A stretch of 64,000 bases of DNA from Herbidospora yilanensis (GTDB lineage Bacteria > Actinomycetota > Actinomycetes > Streptosporangiales > Streptosporangiaceae), in NCBI RefSeq assembly GCF_001570565.1, contig NZ_BBXE01000014.1:248001-312000 (forward strand), read 5' to 3'. This document shows positions 45,833 through 54,620 of this stretch, piece by piece (the stretch's first letter is position 1; the number at the start of each line of letters is the position of its first letter). The notes beneath the pieces were generated by a model, which did no database searches, had not been told where the DNA came from, and was given only the letters and a program-made list of their open reading frames with translations. Both the position numbers and the translations under genes were made by a program.

Positions 45833-46348
45833 GTGACCGTACACGCAGCCCATCTCGGCCGTTACTACGAGGATTTCGTCGTCGGCGACGTCTTCCAGCA
45901 CCCCCTCGGCCGCACGATTTCCGAGGCGGACAACACCTGGTTCACCCTGCTGACGATGAACACCAACCAGAACCACTTCAACGCCCACTTCGCCGCGCGG
46001 GCCCCGGTCGGGAGGATCATCGTGAACTCGGGGTTGTCGGTCGCGATCGTGCTCGGCCTGTCGGTCGTCGACGTCAGCCAGAACGCCTCGATGAACCTCG
46101 GCTGGGACGAGATCCGGCTCACCCATCCGGTCTTCATCGGCGACACCCTCTACGCCGAGTCGCTGGTCGAGGCCGTGCGCGAGTCGAGGTCGCGCCCCTA
46201 CGCCGGCATCGTCACCTGCCGCACCCGCGGCCTGAACCAGGACGGCGACGAGGTCATGTCGTGGCGGCGCTCCGTCATGGTCTACAAACGCGACGCCCCC
46301 CACGACAAGGGCTTCTTCCCCGTCGCGAAGAACGGCCCGCTGGCATGA
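45833..46348 (+). CDS. MaoC-family hydratase
   Basis: A 171-residue hot-dog-fold enoyl-CoA hydratase. FTLLTMNTNQNHFNAHFAA carries the expected Asn/His active site, followed by GRIIVNSGLSVAI. It resembles mesaconyl-CoA or (R)-specific hydratases. It hydrates an enoyl-CoA, possibly the product of the acyl-CoA dehydrogenase whose ATG overlaps its stop (ATGA). GTG start. Confidence 0.87.
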   Translation: MTVHAAHLGRYYEDFVVGDVFQHPLGRTISEADNTWFTLLTMNTNQNHFNAHFAARAPVGRIIVNSGLSVAIVLGLSVVDVSQNASMNLGWDEIRLTHPVFIGDTLYAESLVEAVRESRSRPYAGIVTCRTRGLNQDGDEVMSWRRSVMVYKRDAPHDKGFFPVAKNGPLA

Positions 46349-47499
46349 ACTTCGACCTCACCGACGACCAGCGGCTGTTCCAGCAGACGCTGCGCGCGTT
46401 CGTCGACGCCGAGATCGTCCCGGTCGCGGCCGAATGGGAACGCTCGGGCCGCTACCCGGCCGAGATCGTCGACGCGTTCGCGTCGCTGGGCCTGTTCGGC
46501 ATGACGGTTCCGGAGGTGTACGGGGGTCTCGACCTCGACCGGGTGTCCTTCGCCCTCGTCTTCGAGGAGATCGCGCGGGGCTGGATGGGCGTGGCCGGCA
46601 TCCTCGGCTCCCATTCGCTCGCGACCTGGATGGTGGCCCAGTATGGGACCGCCGCCCAGAAGGAGGAGTTCCTGCCGGGGTGGGCGTCGGGTGAGCGGCG
46701 TACCGGCATCGCCCTGACCGAACCCGGAGCCGGGACCGACCTCCAGGGCATCGCCACCCGCGCCGTCAGGGACGGCGATCACTACGTGGTCACCGGCACC
46801 AAGACGTGGATCACCAACGCCCGGCACGCCGATCCGCTGCCCGTGCTGGTGAAGACGTCGGTGCGGACCCCGGCGCACCGGGGCATGTCGGTCCTGCTGA
46901 TCGACCAGGACGATCTGCAGGTCAGCCGCGACCTGCCGAAACTCGGCTACAAGGGGACCGAGACGTGCGAGGTCGTCCTCGACGCGGTGCGGGTTCCGGC
47001 CGATCGGCTGCTCGGCGGGGTCGAGGGCCGGGGCATGCAGCAGGTGCTCGCGGCGCTCGAACTCGGGCGCGTCAACATCGCGGCCCGCGCGGTCGGCGTG
47101 GCCCAGTGCGCCTACGACGCCGCCCTGGCCTACTCCAGGGAGCGCACGGCCTTCGGGCAGCCCATCTCCGACTTCCAGGCGATCCAGCTCAAGCTCGCCG
47201 ACATGGCGACCGAGATCCAGGCCGCCCGGCTGATGACCTACTGGGCGGCGACCCGGTCGGAGCGGGGCGCGGTGACCGGGGAGGCGGCCATGGCGAAGTA
47301 CTTCGCCTCCGAGATGGCGCTGACCACGACGATGGAGGCCATGCGGGTGCACGGCGGCTACGGGTATTCGCAGGAGTTCGTGCTCGAACGGCTCTACCGC
47401 GACGCGCCGCTGATGGCGATCGGCGAGGGCACGAACGACGTCCAGCGAATGGTCATCGCCCGTGCCCTCCTCAAGGGTGCGCTGAAGGTCGGCTGGTAG
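46345..47499 (+). CDS. Acyl-CoA dehydrogenase
   Basis: A 384-residue FAD acyl-CoA dehydrogenase. Visible: ALTEPGAGTDLQGI for FAD binding, ITNARHAD, and the C-terminal MRVHGGYGYSQEFVLERLYRDA with GEGTNDVQRMVIAR. The catalytic base is expected near the YGYSQEF region or the late GEGT motif. It introduces the double bond that the coupled MaoC enzyme can hydrate. Ends 6 bp from a convergent secreted-protein gene. Confidence 0.9.
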   Translation: MNFDLTDDQRLFQQTLRAFVDAEIVPVAAEWERSGRYPAEIVDAFASLGLFGMTVPEVYGGLDLDRVSFALVFEEIARGWMGVAGILGSHSLATWMVAQYGTAAQKEEFLPGWASGERRTGIALTEPGAGTDLQGIATRAVRDGDHYVVTGTKTWITNARHADPLPVLVKTSVRTPAHRGMSVLLIDQDDLQVSRDLPKLGYKGTETCEVVLDAVRVPADRLLGGVEGRGMQQVLAALELGRVNIAARAVGVAQCAYDAALAYSRERTAFGQPISDFQAIQLKLADMATEIQAARLMTYWAATRSERGAVTGEAAMAKYFASEMALTTTMEAMRVHGGYGYSQEFVLERLYRDAPLMAIGEGTNDVQRMVIARALLKGALKVGW

Positions 47500-47505
47500 C
47501 CGCGG

Positions 47506-47853
47506 TCAGGCGATCCGGAAGCTCCGCGCGTCGAACCTGACGAAGCTGTGGATGTCGTTGGCGGGGAAGTAGAGGGCGGAGCCGGTGCAGTCGGCGGTGG
47601 CGTAGACCTGGATGGCGACGTCGGAGTCGTTCCACTCCGCGTGGGCGACCGAGGGCAGGGCGTGGCAGCCCGTGCCCAGGGTGGCGGCGTCGTAGGCCGC
47701 GATCTGGGTGGTGAACCACGCGTCGGCGTAGAAGTTCACCGTGCCCGACGGCCCGGTCGCGGCGGAGGCCGGAGCCGCCGCCGTGGCCACCGCCGCCGCC
47801 GCGAACGCCGCGGCGGCCAGGCGTGTTACGGATTGCTTCGTGAACGTGAGCAT
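47506..47853 (-). CDS. Small secreted protein
   Basis: A 115-residue protein with a Sec signal (MLTFTKQSVTRLAAAAF to PASAATG). The mature ~80 residues have two cysteines and aromatic beta strands (VNFYADAWFTTQIAAYD, SALYFPANDIHSFVRFD), resembling beta/gamma-crystallin-like or peptidase-inhibitor-like secreted proteins. Ribosome site GGAAGGCAGAAG. Function unknown. Confidence 0.7.
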   Translation of the reverse strand: MLTFTKQSVTRLAAAAFAAAAVATAAAPASAATGPSGTVNFYADAWFTTQIAAYDAATLGTGCHALPSVAHAEWNDSDVAIQVYATADCTGSALYFPANDIHSFVRFDARSFRIA

Positions 47854-47909
47854 CTTCTGCCTTCCGGTTCAACAAGATCTCCGAGTGACCGGATCATAAG
47901 CCAAAGATG

Positions 47910-47923
47910 ATTGAATCTTCAAT
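47910..47923. promoter_or_regulatory. ATTGAA-TC-TTCAAT palindrome
   Basis: A 6+2+6 perfect palindrome between the divergent secreted-protein and HIT genes, in an AT-richer patch. Candidate operator for either. Confidence 0.35.
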
Positions 47924-47958
47924 GGAAAGTTGTCGGCCGATCCTGACCGCCGGTCAAC

Positions 47959-47964
47959 TAGGGT
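47959..47964 (+). promoter_or_regulatory. -10 box (TAGGGT) of the HIT gene
   Basis: TAGGGT stands 7 bp before the GTG start, the usual leaderless spacing. Confidence 0.45.
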
Positions 47965-47971
47965 CGCGAAG

Positions 47972-48379
47972 GTGAGTGACTGCCTGTTCTGCGCGATGGT
48001 GGCCGGCCAGACCGACACCCTCGGGGTCTTCGAGGACGACGTCGTGTTCGCCTTCCTCGACCACCGGCCCGTCTTCAAGGGCCACGTCCTGGTCGTGCCG
48101 AAGACCCACGTCGTCACCCTGCTCGATCTCGCCGACGTCGGGCCCTACTTCGAGCGGGTCCAGGCCCTCACCCGGGCCGTCATGACGGGGCTCGGCGCGA
48201 AGGGCAGCTTCGTGGCCCTCAACAACGTCGTCTCGCAGTCGGTCGCCCACCTCCACACCCACGTCGTGCCGCGCAACCCGAAGGACGGGCTGCGGGGCTT
48301 CTTCTGGCCGCGCACCAAATACGCCTCCGACGAGGAGGCGCGCGACTACGCCGCGAAGATCCGCGCTCAGATGAGCTGA
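47972..48379 (+). CDS. HIT-family hydrolase
   Basis: A 135-residue histidine-triad nucleotide hydrolase. A zinc-type CLFC start, then VFKGHVLVVPKTHV, and the triad HLHTHVVP at about 104-111. It probably hydrolyses dinucleoside polyphosphates or AMP derivatives. Leaderless GTG start. The last 13 bp overlap the convergent response-regulator gene. Confidence 0.9.
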   Translation: MSDCLFCAMVAGQTDTLGVFEDDVVFAFLDHRPVFKGHVLVVPKTHVVTLLDLADVGPYFERVQALTRAVMTGLGAKGSFVALNNVVSQSVAHLHTHVVPRNPKDGLRGFFWPRTKYASDEEARDYAAKIRAQMS

Positions 48380-49038
48380 TAGACCAGCTCGGGCCGGCCG
48401 ATCCCGCCGTACTGGGGGAGACGGCGGGTGACCCCGCTGTCGGTCAGGTGCTCCAGATAGCGGCGGGCGGTCACCCGGGAGACCCCGACCGAGGCCGCGA
48501 CCGCCGTCGCCGACAGGCCCTCGGACGCGCCCCGCAGCTCGGCCACCACGGCCTCCAGCGTCGGCTGGGTCAGGCCCTTCGGCAGGTGGGAGCGGGCCGG
48601 GCCGCGCAGGGCGGCGAGCATGTCGTCGACCTCGCCCTGGCCGCTGGCCTCGCCGGGGGCGTCGACCGTCGAGCGGAACTTCGCGTACTGCCGCAGCTTC
48701 TCGTTCAGCGCGGCGAAGGTGAACGGCTTCAGGACGTACTGGGCCACGCCCGCCGACACCGCCGACCGGACCATCGACAGGTCGCGGGCCGAGGTGATGA
48801 CGATGACGTCGCACAGGATGCCCGCGCCCCTAATCGCCCGGCACACCTCCAGGCCGTGCATGTCGGGCAGGTAGAGGTCGAGCAGCACCAGGTCGACGCT
48901 CCGCCGCCGCAGGAAGCGCAGCGCCTCGCCACCCGACCGGACGACCCCGGCGACCTCGAACCCGGGGACGCGGTCGACGTAGACGCGGTTGGCCTCGGCG
49001 GTGATCTCCTCGTCTTCGACCACGAGCACCGAGATCAC
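48367..49038 (-). CDS. Response regulator, DcuR/CitB family
   Basis: A 223-residue regulator. Receiver domain 1-120 with the ED acidic pair (VVEDEE), phosphorylation site D54 (VLLDLYLPDMHG) and KPF. The C-terminal winged-helix reads LSATAVAASVGVSRVTARRYLEHL. Works with the histidine kinase whose stop it overlaps (GTGA). Expected target: the divergent C4-dicarboxylate symporter. Confidence 0.9.
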   Translation of the reverse strand: MISVLVVEDEEITAEANRVYVDRVPGFEVAGVVRSGGEALRFLRRRSVDLVLLDLYLPDMHGLEVCRAIRGAGILCDVIVITSARDLSMVRSAVSAGVAQYVLKPFTFAALNEKLRQYAKFRSTVDAPGEASGQGEVDDMLAALRGPARSHLPKGLTQPTLEAVVAELRGASEGLSATAVAASVGVSRVTARRYLEHLTDSGVTRRLPQYGGIGRPELVYQLI

Positions 49039-50606
49039 GACATCGTCCTCTCGGGCAGGGGCAGGCGGACCGTGAACACCGCGCCCGCGCCGGTGGAGAC
49101 GTCGATCGTGCCGCCCAGCCGCCGCACCGCCTGCACCGCCAGCGGCAGGCCCAGCCCCCGGCCGTCGCCCTTGGTCGTCCAGCCGCGCTGGTAGGCCTCC
49201 GCCACGCGGGCCGGGTCGAGGCCGGGGCCGCTGTCGGCGACGCGGATCTCGCACGAGTCGCCGGACGTCCCCACGTGCACCTCCACCCGGGCCGGCGGCA
49301 CGCCCGACATGGCGGCGTCGACGGCGTTGTCGATCAGGTTCCCGAGGACGGCCACCAGGTCGTGGGGGTCGAGGCCGATGTCGTCGAGGTCGCTCTCCTG
49401 ACTGATCGACAGTTCCACGCCGCGCTCGGCGGCCTGGGCCGACTTGCCCAGCAGCAGCGCCGCCAGGACCGGTTCGCGGACCGCCGCCACCACGCGGTCG
49501 GTGAGCTCCTGCGCGGCGCGGAGCTCCTCGGTCGCGAAGGCCACCGCCTGTTCCGGGCGGCCCAGCTCCACCAGGGAGATCACCGTGTGGAGGCGGTTGG
49601 CCGACTCGTGCGCGGCCGAGCGGAGGGCGTCGGCGAAGCCGCGTTCGGCGTCGAGCTGGCCCGTCACGTCCTGGAGCTCGGTGTGGTCGCGCAGCGTGAC
49701 GACCGTGCCGAGGGAGCGGGCGCCCGAGCGTACGGCGGCGACGCTGACCAGCAGGACCCGGTCGCCGGTCAGGTGGATCTCGTCGGTCCGGTCTCCGCCG
49801 GAGGACAGCAGCTCGGTGAGGGAGGGCGGCAGGCCCAGCTCGGTGATGCCCAGGCCTTCGGCGTCGAGGGGCAGGCCGAGCAGCTCGCGGGCGCCGTCGT
49901 TGCACAGCGTGAGGACGCCGCGGCCGTCGACCAGCAGCAGGCCCTCGCGGACGGCGTGCAGGATCGCCTCGTGGTACTCGTACATGCGGGTCAGTTCGTG
50001 GGTTCCGAGATCGTGGGTGTGGCGGCGGAGGCGGCGGCCGGCCAGGTAGGTGCCCGCGGTGCCGGCGGCCAGGCCGAGCAGGCCCGCGAGCACGCCGGCC
50101 TCCACCTGCTCCCGCAGCCGCCCGCCGATGTTCTCCACCGTTATACCGGCGCTCACCAGCGCCCTGACCCGCCCCGAGGCGTCCTCGACGGGGGTGATGG
50201 TACGGATCGAGGGGCCCAGCGTCCCGGTGTAGGTCTCGCTGTAGGGCCGGCCGGCCAGGGCGGGGGCGATGCTGCCCAGGTAGGGCTTGCCTATCTCCTC
50301 GCGGGTCGGATGGGTGTGGCGGATGCCCGTCGGCGTCATGATCGTGATGAAGTTGACCCCGGTCTCGGCCCGCACCTTCTCGGCGTAGGGCTGGAGCAGG
50401 GCCGTCGGGTCGGGCTCGTCCAGCGCCGCCAGCACCGACGGCGCCGACGCCACGCTCACCGCGACCGCGCGGGTCACCGCCGTCGCGTCCTCCGCGACCA
50501 GCTCACGGGTCTGGAGCACGGCCATCACGGTGCCCGCCGCCACGGTCGCCACCACGACGACGATCTGCAGCGCGAGCATCTGCCGCGCGAGGCTCCACCG
50601 CCGCAT
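49035..50606 (-). CDS. Sensor histidine kinase, DcuS/CitA family
   Basis: A 523-residue sensor. N-terminal helix (about 9-30), an extracellular PASC/PDC citrate-like domain (about 40-160) with FITIMTPTGIRHTHP, a second helix (about 170-190), a cytoplasmic PAS domain (about 215-320), then the DcuS-type H-box AAHESANRLHTVISLVELG and a HATPase (NLIDNAVDA, DSGPGLDP, GRGLGLPLA). It should sense a C4-dicarboxylate or citrate. ATG 50606 has GGTGAGG upstream; GTG 50615 is possible. Confidence 0.9.
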   Translation of the reverse strand: MRRWSLARQMLALQIVVVVATVAAGTVMAVLQTRELVAEDATAVTRAVAVSVASAPSVLAALDEPDPTALLQPYAEKVRAETGVNFITIMTPTGIRHTHPTREEIGKPYLGSIAPALAGRPYSETYTGTLGPSIRTITPVEDASGRVRALVSAGITVENIGGRLREQVEAGVLAGLLGLAAGTAGTYLAGRRLRRHTHDLGTHELTRMYEYHEAILHAVREGLLLVDGRGVLTLCNDGARELLGLPLDAEGLGITELGLPPSLTELLSSGGDRTDEIHLTGDRVLLVSVAAVRSGARSLGTVVTLRDHTELQDVTGQLDAERGFADALRSAAHESANRLHTVISLVELGRPEQAVAFATEELRAAQELTDRVVAAVREPVLAALLLGKSAQAAERGVELSISQESDLDDIGLDPHDLVAVLGNLIDNAVDAAMSGVPPARVEVHVGTSGDSCEIRVADSGPGLDPARVAEAYQRGWTTKGDGRGLGLPLAVQAVRRLGGTIDVSTGAGAVFTVRLPLPERTMS

Positions 50607-50663
50607 CGGCCTCACCTCTTCTGACTCGTTCTAACTCGGTCCGGTGAACGAAATGTACGCAAT

Positions 50664-50679
50664 AGTGACCCAGGTCACT
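50664..50679. promoter_or_regulatory. AGTGACC-CA-GGTCACT palindrome (CRP-like)
   Basis: A perfect 7+2+7 palindrome in the divergent dcuSR-like/dctA-like region. Its GTGAC/GTCAC halves resemble CRP/GlxR sites. Confidence 0.5.
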
Positions 50680-50729
50680 CCCTGGGCAGATAGTCGCCCC
50701 ACCGACACCCCCCAGGGAGAGTGAACTCA

Positions 50730-52085
50730 ATGTCCGAACCCCAGGTGAGGCGCGACAAGACCCGCTACCTCTACCTCGCCGTCATCGTCGCGGCCGTCGC
50801 CGGTGTCGCCGTCGGCTTCCTCGCCCCCGGCCTCGGGGTGGCGCTGAAGCCGCTGGGCACCGCCTTCGTGGCGCTGATCAAGATGATGATCAGCCCGATC
50901 ATCTTCTGCACCATCGTGCTCGGCATCGGCTCGGTGGCCAAGGCGGCCAAGGTCGGCCGGGTCGGCGGGCTCGCCCTCGGTTACTTCCTGGTCATGTCGA
51001 CCGTGGCGCTCGCGATCGGCCTGGTCGTGGGGAACCTGGTCGACCCCGGTCAGGGGCTGCAGCTCACCGACTCCGCGCGGGAGGCCGCCGCGGCCGAGGC
51101 CGCCAAGGGCGGGGAGAGCGACACCACGGCGTTCCTGCTCGGCATCATCCCGGCCACGCTCGTCTCGGCGTTCACCGAGGGCTCGGTGCTCCAGACGCTG
51201 CTGGTCGCGCTGCTCGCCGGGTTCGCCCTGCAGGCGATGGGGCCGCGCGCCACGCCCATCCTCACCGGCGTCGAGCACATCCAGCGGCTCGTCTTCCGCA
51301 TCCTCGCCATGATCATGTGGGCCGCGCCGGTCGGCGCGTTCGGCGCGATGGCGGCGGTGGTCGGCGCCACCGGCGTCGACGCCCTCACCAGCCTCGGCGT
51401 CATCATGCTCAGCTTCTACGCGACCTGCCTGCTGTTCGTGTTCGTCATCCTCGGCCCGCTGCTGCACGTGGTGGCCCGCGTCAACGTGCTCTCGCTGTTC
51501 TCCTACCTGCGGCGCGAGTTCCTGCTGATCCTGTCGACCTCGTCGTCGGAGTCGGCGCTGCCGCGGCTGATCGCCAAGATGGAGCACCTCGGCGTGAGCC
51601 GCCCGGTCGTCGGCATCACCGTGCCGACCGGCTACTCGTTCAACCTCGACGGGACCGCGATCTACCTCACGATGGCGACCCTCTTCGTGGCCAGCGCGAC
51701 CGGGGCCCCGTTGTCGTTCGGCGAGCAGGTGTCGCTGCTGGTCTTCATGATGATCGCGTCCAAGGGCGCGGCCGGGGTCACCGGCGCCGGTCTGGCCACC
51801 CTCGCCTCCGGCCTCCAGTCGCACCGGCCCGAGCTCGTCGACGGCGTCGGCCTCATCGTCGGCATCGACCGCTTCATGTCCGAGGCCCGCGCGCTGACCA
51901 ACTTCGCCGGCAACGCGGTGGCGACCGTCGTCATCGGGAGCTGGACCGGCGAGTTCGACCGGGAGCGCGCCCAGGAGGTGCTGTCGGGCCGCGACCCGTT
52001 CGACGAGACCACGCTGCTGGACGAGGAGCACGAAAGCGCATCGGAGGCCGCATCGAAGGACGCTGTTCCCGAATCGGTCCGGTAG
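50730..52085 (+). CDS. C4-dicarboxylate/sodium symporter, DctA family (DAACS)
   Basis: A 451-residue membrane carrier with the DAACS signatures: serine-rich STSSSESALPRLIAKM, VVGITVPTGYSFNLDGTAIY, and the late RALTNFAGNAVATVVIG. Imports succinate, fumarate or malate with cations. ATG 50730 with GGGAG upstream; GTG 50721 would overlap the ribosome site. Divergent from its likely two-component regulators. The acidic tail (about 420-451) is cytoplasmic. Confidence 0.92.
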   Translation: MSEPQVRRDKTRYLYLAVIVAAVAGVAVGFLAPGLGVALKPLGTAFVALIKMMISPIIFCTIVLGIGSVAKAAKVGRVGGLALGYFLVMSTVALAIGLVVGNLVDPGQGLQLTDSAREAAAAEAAKGGESDTTAFLLGIIPATLVSAFTEGSVLQTLLVALLAGFALQAMGPRATPILTGVEHIQRLVFRILAMIMWAAPVGAFGAMAAVVGATGVDALTSLGVIMLSFYATCLLFVFVILGPLLHVVARVNVLSLFSYLRREFLLILSTSSSESALPRLIAKMEHLGVSRPVVGITVPTGYSFNLDGTAIYLTMATLFVASATGAPLSFGEQVSLLVFMMIASKGAAGVTGAGLATLASGLQSHRPELVDGVGLIVGIDRFMSEARALTNFAGNAVATVVIGSWTGEFDRERAQEVLSGRDPFDETTLLDEEHESASEAASKDAVPESVR

Positions 52086-52088
52086 GCT
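52083..52088 (+). promoter_or_regulatory. -10 box (TAGGCT) of the LytS gene
   Basis: TAGGCT overlaps the previous stop codon and ends 7 bp before the GTG of the next gene, so the kinase gene may have its own leaderless transcript. Confidence 0.45.
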
Positions 52089-52095
52089 CCGCGAC

Positions 52096-53271
52096 GTGGA
52101 GCCCCTGGTCGCCGTCCTGGTGGTCGCAGCCCTGGTCGGCGTACCGGCGGTGGTGTTGTGGCGTGTGCTGAGCGGACGCCGCGAACTCGGCAGCGGCCCG
52201 GCCGAACGGGCCACGTTCGAGACCCTGCACACCGCCAGCCTCGCCGCGCCCCCGCTCCGCGCCGGGCTCACCCAGGCGGGCGTCCTGAAGGCCTCACGTC
52301 ACCTGCGGCAACTCCTCGGCTCACCGGCGATAGCGATCACCAACGCCGAGGAGTTGCTCGTCTACGACGGGACCGGCGACCACCACGCCCGCGAGGCCTT
52401 CGACCACGCGAGGAGCACCCTCAAGGACGGCCGCATCCAGGTCCTCCAGCTCTCCTGCACGCTGCCGGAATGCCCGATCAGGCACGCCGTCGTCGTCCCG
52501 CTCACCACCGACGACCGGGTGGTCGGCTCGCTGGCCGCCTACGGCGACCACACCTCCGCCGGTCTGGTGCGGGCCGTGCAGGAGGTCGCGCGGTGGGTCG
52601 ACTCCCAGCTCGAACTCGCCGAACTCGACCGGTCGCGCACCCTGCTCATGGAGGCGGAGGTACGGGCCCTGCGGGCGCAGATCTCCCCCCACTTCATCTA
52701 CAACTCCCTCACGACGATCGCCTCGTTCGTGCGGACCGACCCCGAACGGGCCAGGGAGCTCCTCATCGACTTCGCCGACTTCACCCGCTACTCCTTCCGG
52801 CGGCACGGCGACTACACGACCCTGGCCGAGGAACTGCGCTCGATCGACCGCTACCTCACCCTGGAGCGGGCCCGGTTCGGCGACCAGCTCCAGGTCACCC
52901 TGCGTATCGCACCCGAAGTGCTGGCCGTGGCCGTGCCGTTCCTGTGCATCCAGCCGCTCGTCGAGAACGCGGTCAGGCACGGGCTGGAGAGCAAACCCGG
53001 CGTGGGCCGGATCTCGATCGTCGCCGAGGACGCCGGGTCGGAGTGCTCGATCACCGTCGAGGACGACGGGCTCGGGATGGACCCCGAGCACCTCCGGCGG
53101 GTGCTCGCGGGGGAGGAGCGCGCGACCGGAGTGGGCCTGGCCAACGTCGACGAGCGGCTCCGCCAGGTCTACGGCGACGAGTTCGGGCTGGTCGTCGAGA
53201 CCGGCAAGGGGGCGGGGACGAAGGTCAGCATGCGGATGCCCAAGTACCGGCCGGGGGTGACGGTCCGGTGA
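52096..53271 (+). CDS. LytS-type sensor histidine kinase
   Basis: A 391-residue kinase of the LytS/YehU class. One N-terminal membrane helix (about 4-23), a GAF-like sensor (about 45-170), then the His_kinase domain with phospho-acceptor H199 in ISPHFIYNSLTTIASF and a HATPase with PLVENAVRHGLE and DDGLGMDP. No 5TM-LytS domain. Partner of the LytTR regulator encoded after a 217-bp gap, upstream of two symporter units it probably controls. Confidence 0.9.
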   Translation: MEPLVAVLVVAALVGVPAVVLWRVLSGRRELGSGPAERATFETLHTASLAAPPLRAGLTQAGVLKASRHLRQLLGSPAIAITNAEELLVYDGTGDHHAREAFDHARSTLKDGRIQVLQLSCTLPECPIRHAVVVPLTTDDRVVGSLAAYGDHTSAGLVRAVQEVARWVDSQLELAELDRSRTLLMEAEVRALRAQISPHFIYNSLTTIASFVRTDPERARELLIDFADFTRYSFRRHGDYTTLAEELRSIDRYLTLERARFGDQLQVTLRIAPEVLAVAVPFLCIQPLVENAVRHGLESKPGVGRISIVAEDAGSECSITVEDDGLGMDPEHLRRVLAGEERATGVGLANVDERLRQVYGDEFGLVVETGKGAGTKVSMRMPKYRPGVTVR

Positions 53272-53286
53272 GCGGGCCGGCCGCCC

Positions 53287-53400
53287 GGCACGGCCACACC
53301 TGCTCGTGGCCGGGCGAGCGGGCGCGGCCGGTCGGCGCCGGGTGCGGTGCGGGCCACGGGCGGCGGTCGGCGCCGGGGTGGGCGGAGCCGTAACGGAAGA
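53287..53400. repeat. Dispersed intergenic repeat, copy A
   Basis: Matches 61011-61130 on the same strand. A 22-bp core (53334-53355) is identical, and the CACCTGC and GCCGTAACGGA ends keep the same spacing. By hand, 74 of 101 aligned bases agree without gaps (53297-53397). It fills most of the LytS-LytR gap. Confidence 0.65.
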
Positions 53401-53429
53401 GCTTCGTAGTTAACGATTCCGAACGAGCG

Positions 53430-53458
53430 TTGACTTCCAAATGGCGATTTATCACGCT
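53430..53458 (+). promoter_or_regulatory. Promoter candidate of the LytTR regulator
   Basis: TTGACT, 17 bp, CACGCT, about 30 bp before the GTG start, in an AT-rich patch that follows repeat A. Confidence 0.4.
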
Positions 53459-53488
53459 CTAGGGACTCATCCAGAGAAGGGGTAGGAC

Positions 53489-54241
53489 GTGAGCGGGTTG
53501 CGGGTGCTGGCTGTGGACGACGAACAGCCCGCGCTCGAAGACCTCGCCTATCTTCTGCGTGCCGACCCCCGCATCGGCGAGGTGCAGACCGCCCGCGACG
53601 GCGCCGCCGCGCTGAAGCTGCTCGACCGGGCCATGGCCGACGGGCGGCCCATCGACGCCGTCTTCCTCGACATCCGCATGCGCGGCCTCGACGGGGTCGT
53701 GCTCGGGCGGCTGCTCACCCAGTTCTCGCGCCCGCCGAAGGTCGTCTTCGTCACCGCCTACGAGGACCACGCCGTCGACGCCTTCGAGCTGAAGGCCGAG
53801 GACTACCTGCTCAAGCCGGTCCGCCCCGACCGCCTGGCCGAGGCGATCCGCCGGGTCTGCGCCGGCAGCGAGTCCTACACCGAGCCCGAGACCAGCGACA
53901 CCATCCCGGTCGAACTCGGCGGCGTCACCCGGTTCGTCGCCTCGACCGAGGTGCGTTACGTGGAGGCCCGCGGCGACTACGCCCGCCTCCACACCGCGAC
54001 CGGCAGCCACCTGGTCCGCATCCCGCTCGCCGCCCTGGAGGAGCGCTGGGCCTCGGCGGGCTTCCTGCGGGTGCACCGCAGCCACCTGGTCGCGGTCAAG
54101 CACATCGACGAGCTGCACATCGACTCGGGCCGCTGCGTCGTGCGCATCGGCGACACCGAGATCCCGGTCAGCCGCCGCCACACGCGTGAACTCCGTGACC
54201 TGCTGGTCCGCCGCGCCCGCAGAGCCAAACCGGACCAATGA
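53489..54241 (+). CDS. LytTR-family response regulator
   Basis: A 250-residue regulator. Receiver domain with DDEQPALED, phospho-acceptor D61 (VFLDIRMRG) and YLLKPVRPDRL, then a LytTR DNA-binding domain (about 135-245) with VRYVEARGDYARLHT and FLRVHRSHLVAVKHI. GTG start after AAGGGG. Cognate of the LytS kinase. The first DUF485 gene follows, and an 18-bp ATGA-to-ATGA mini-ORF bridges the two (54238-54255). Confidence 0.92.
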   Translation: MSGLRVLAVDDEQPALEDLAYLLRADPRIGEVQTARDGAAALKLLDRAMADGRPIDAVFLDIRMRGLDGVVLGRLLTQFSRPPKVVFVTAYEDHAVDAFELKAEDYLLKPVRPDRLAEAIRRVCAGSESYTEPETSDTIPVELGGVTRFVASTEVRYVEARGDYARLHTATGSHLVRIPLAALEERWASAGFLRVHRSHLVAVKHIDELHIDSGRCVVRIGDTEIPVSRRHTRELRDLLVRRARRAKPDQ

Positions 54242-54251
54242 CCGGCCCGAC

Positions 54252-54620
54252 ATGACCAAGCCCCGTCGCGAGACCGTCACCAGTCCCCGGGCCGCCGCCG
54301 CGCGCCGTCCCCGGTATCCCGTCACGCGGGAGATCGACGAGCAGACGCGGCTCGGCGAGGTCTACATGCGGTCGCTGATCCGCACCCAGCTCCGCCTGGC
54401 CCTGTTCGTCTGCACGCTGCTGGCCTGCGTGATAGGCGGGCTGCCCTTACTGTTCATGCTGGTCCCGTCGATGCGTGAGGTGGTCGTCCTCGGGTTGCCG
54501 CTGCCGTGGCTGGTGCTCGCCGGGCTCATCTATCCGGCGTTCGTCGTCGGGGCCTGGCTCTACGTCCGGGCGGCCGAGCGCAACGAACGGCGGTTCGCCG
54601 AACTGGTGGAGGGCGATTGA
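54252..54620 (+). CDS. DUF485-like membrane protein, symporter partner
   Basis: A 122-residue protein with a basic N-terminus and two membrane helices (about 47-75 and 83-107). Position and topology match the DUF485 (YjcH) partner of acetate-type sodium symporters. Codon 66 is TTA (54447-54449), rare here, so translation may depend on bldA tRNA. Its stop overlaps the symporter TTG start (TTGA). Confidence 0.75.
   Translation: MTKPRRETVTSPRAAAARRPRYPVTREIDEQTRLGEVYMRSLIRTQLRLALFVCTLLACVIGGLPLLFMLVPSMREVVVLGLPLPWLVLAGLIYPAFVVGAWLYVRAAERNERRFAELVEGD

Noticed and set aside
53268-53393. 41-codon ORF overlapping the LytS stop
   Set aside because: It lies in repeat A, is low complexity and has no conserved frame in copy B.
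54238-54255. Five-codon ORF with ATGA at both ends between LytR and DUF485
   Set aside because: Too short to treat as a gene; at most a coupling device, mentioned with LytR.
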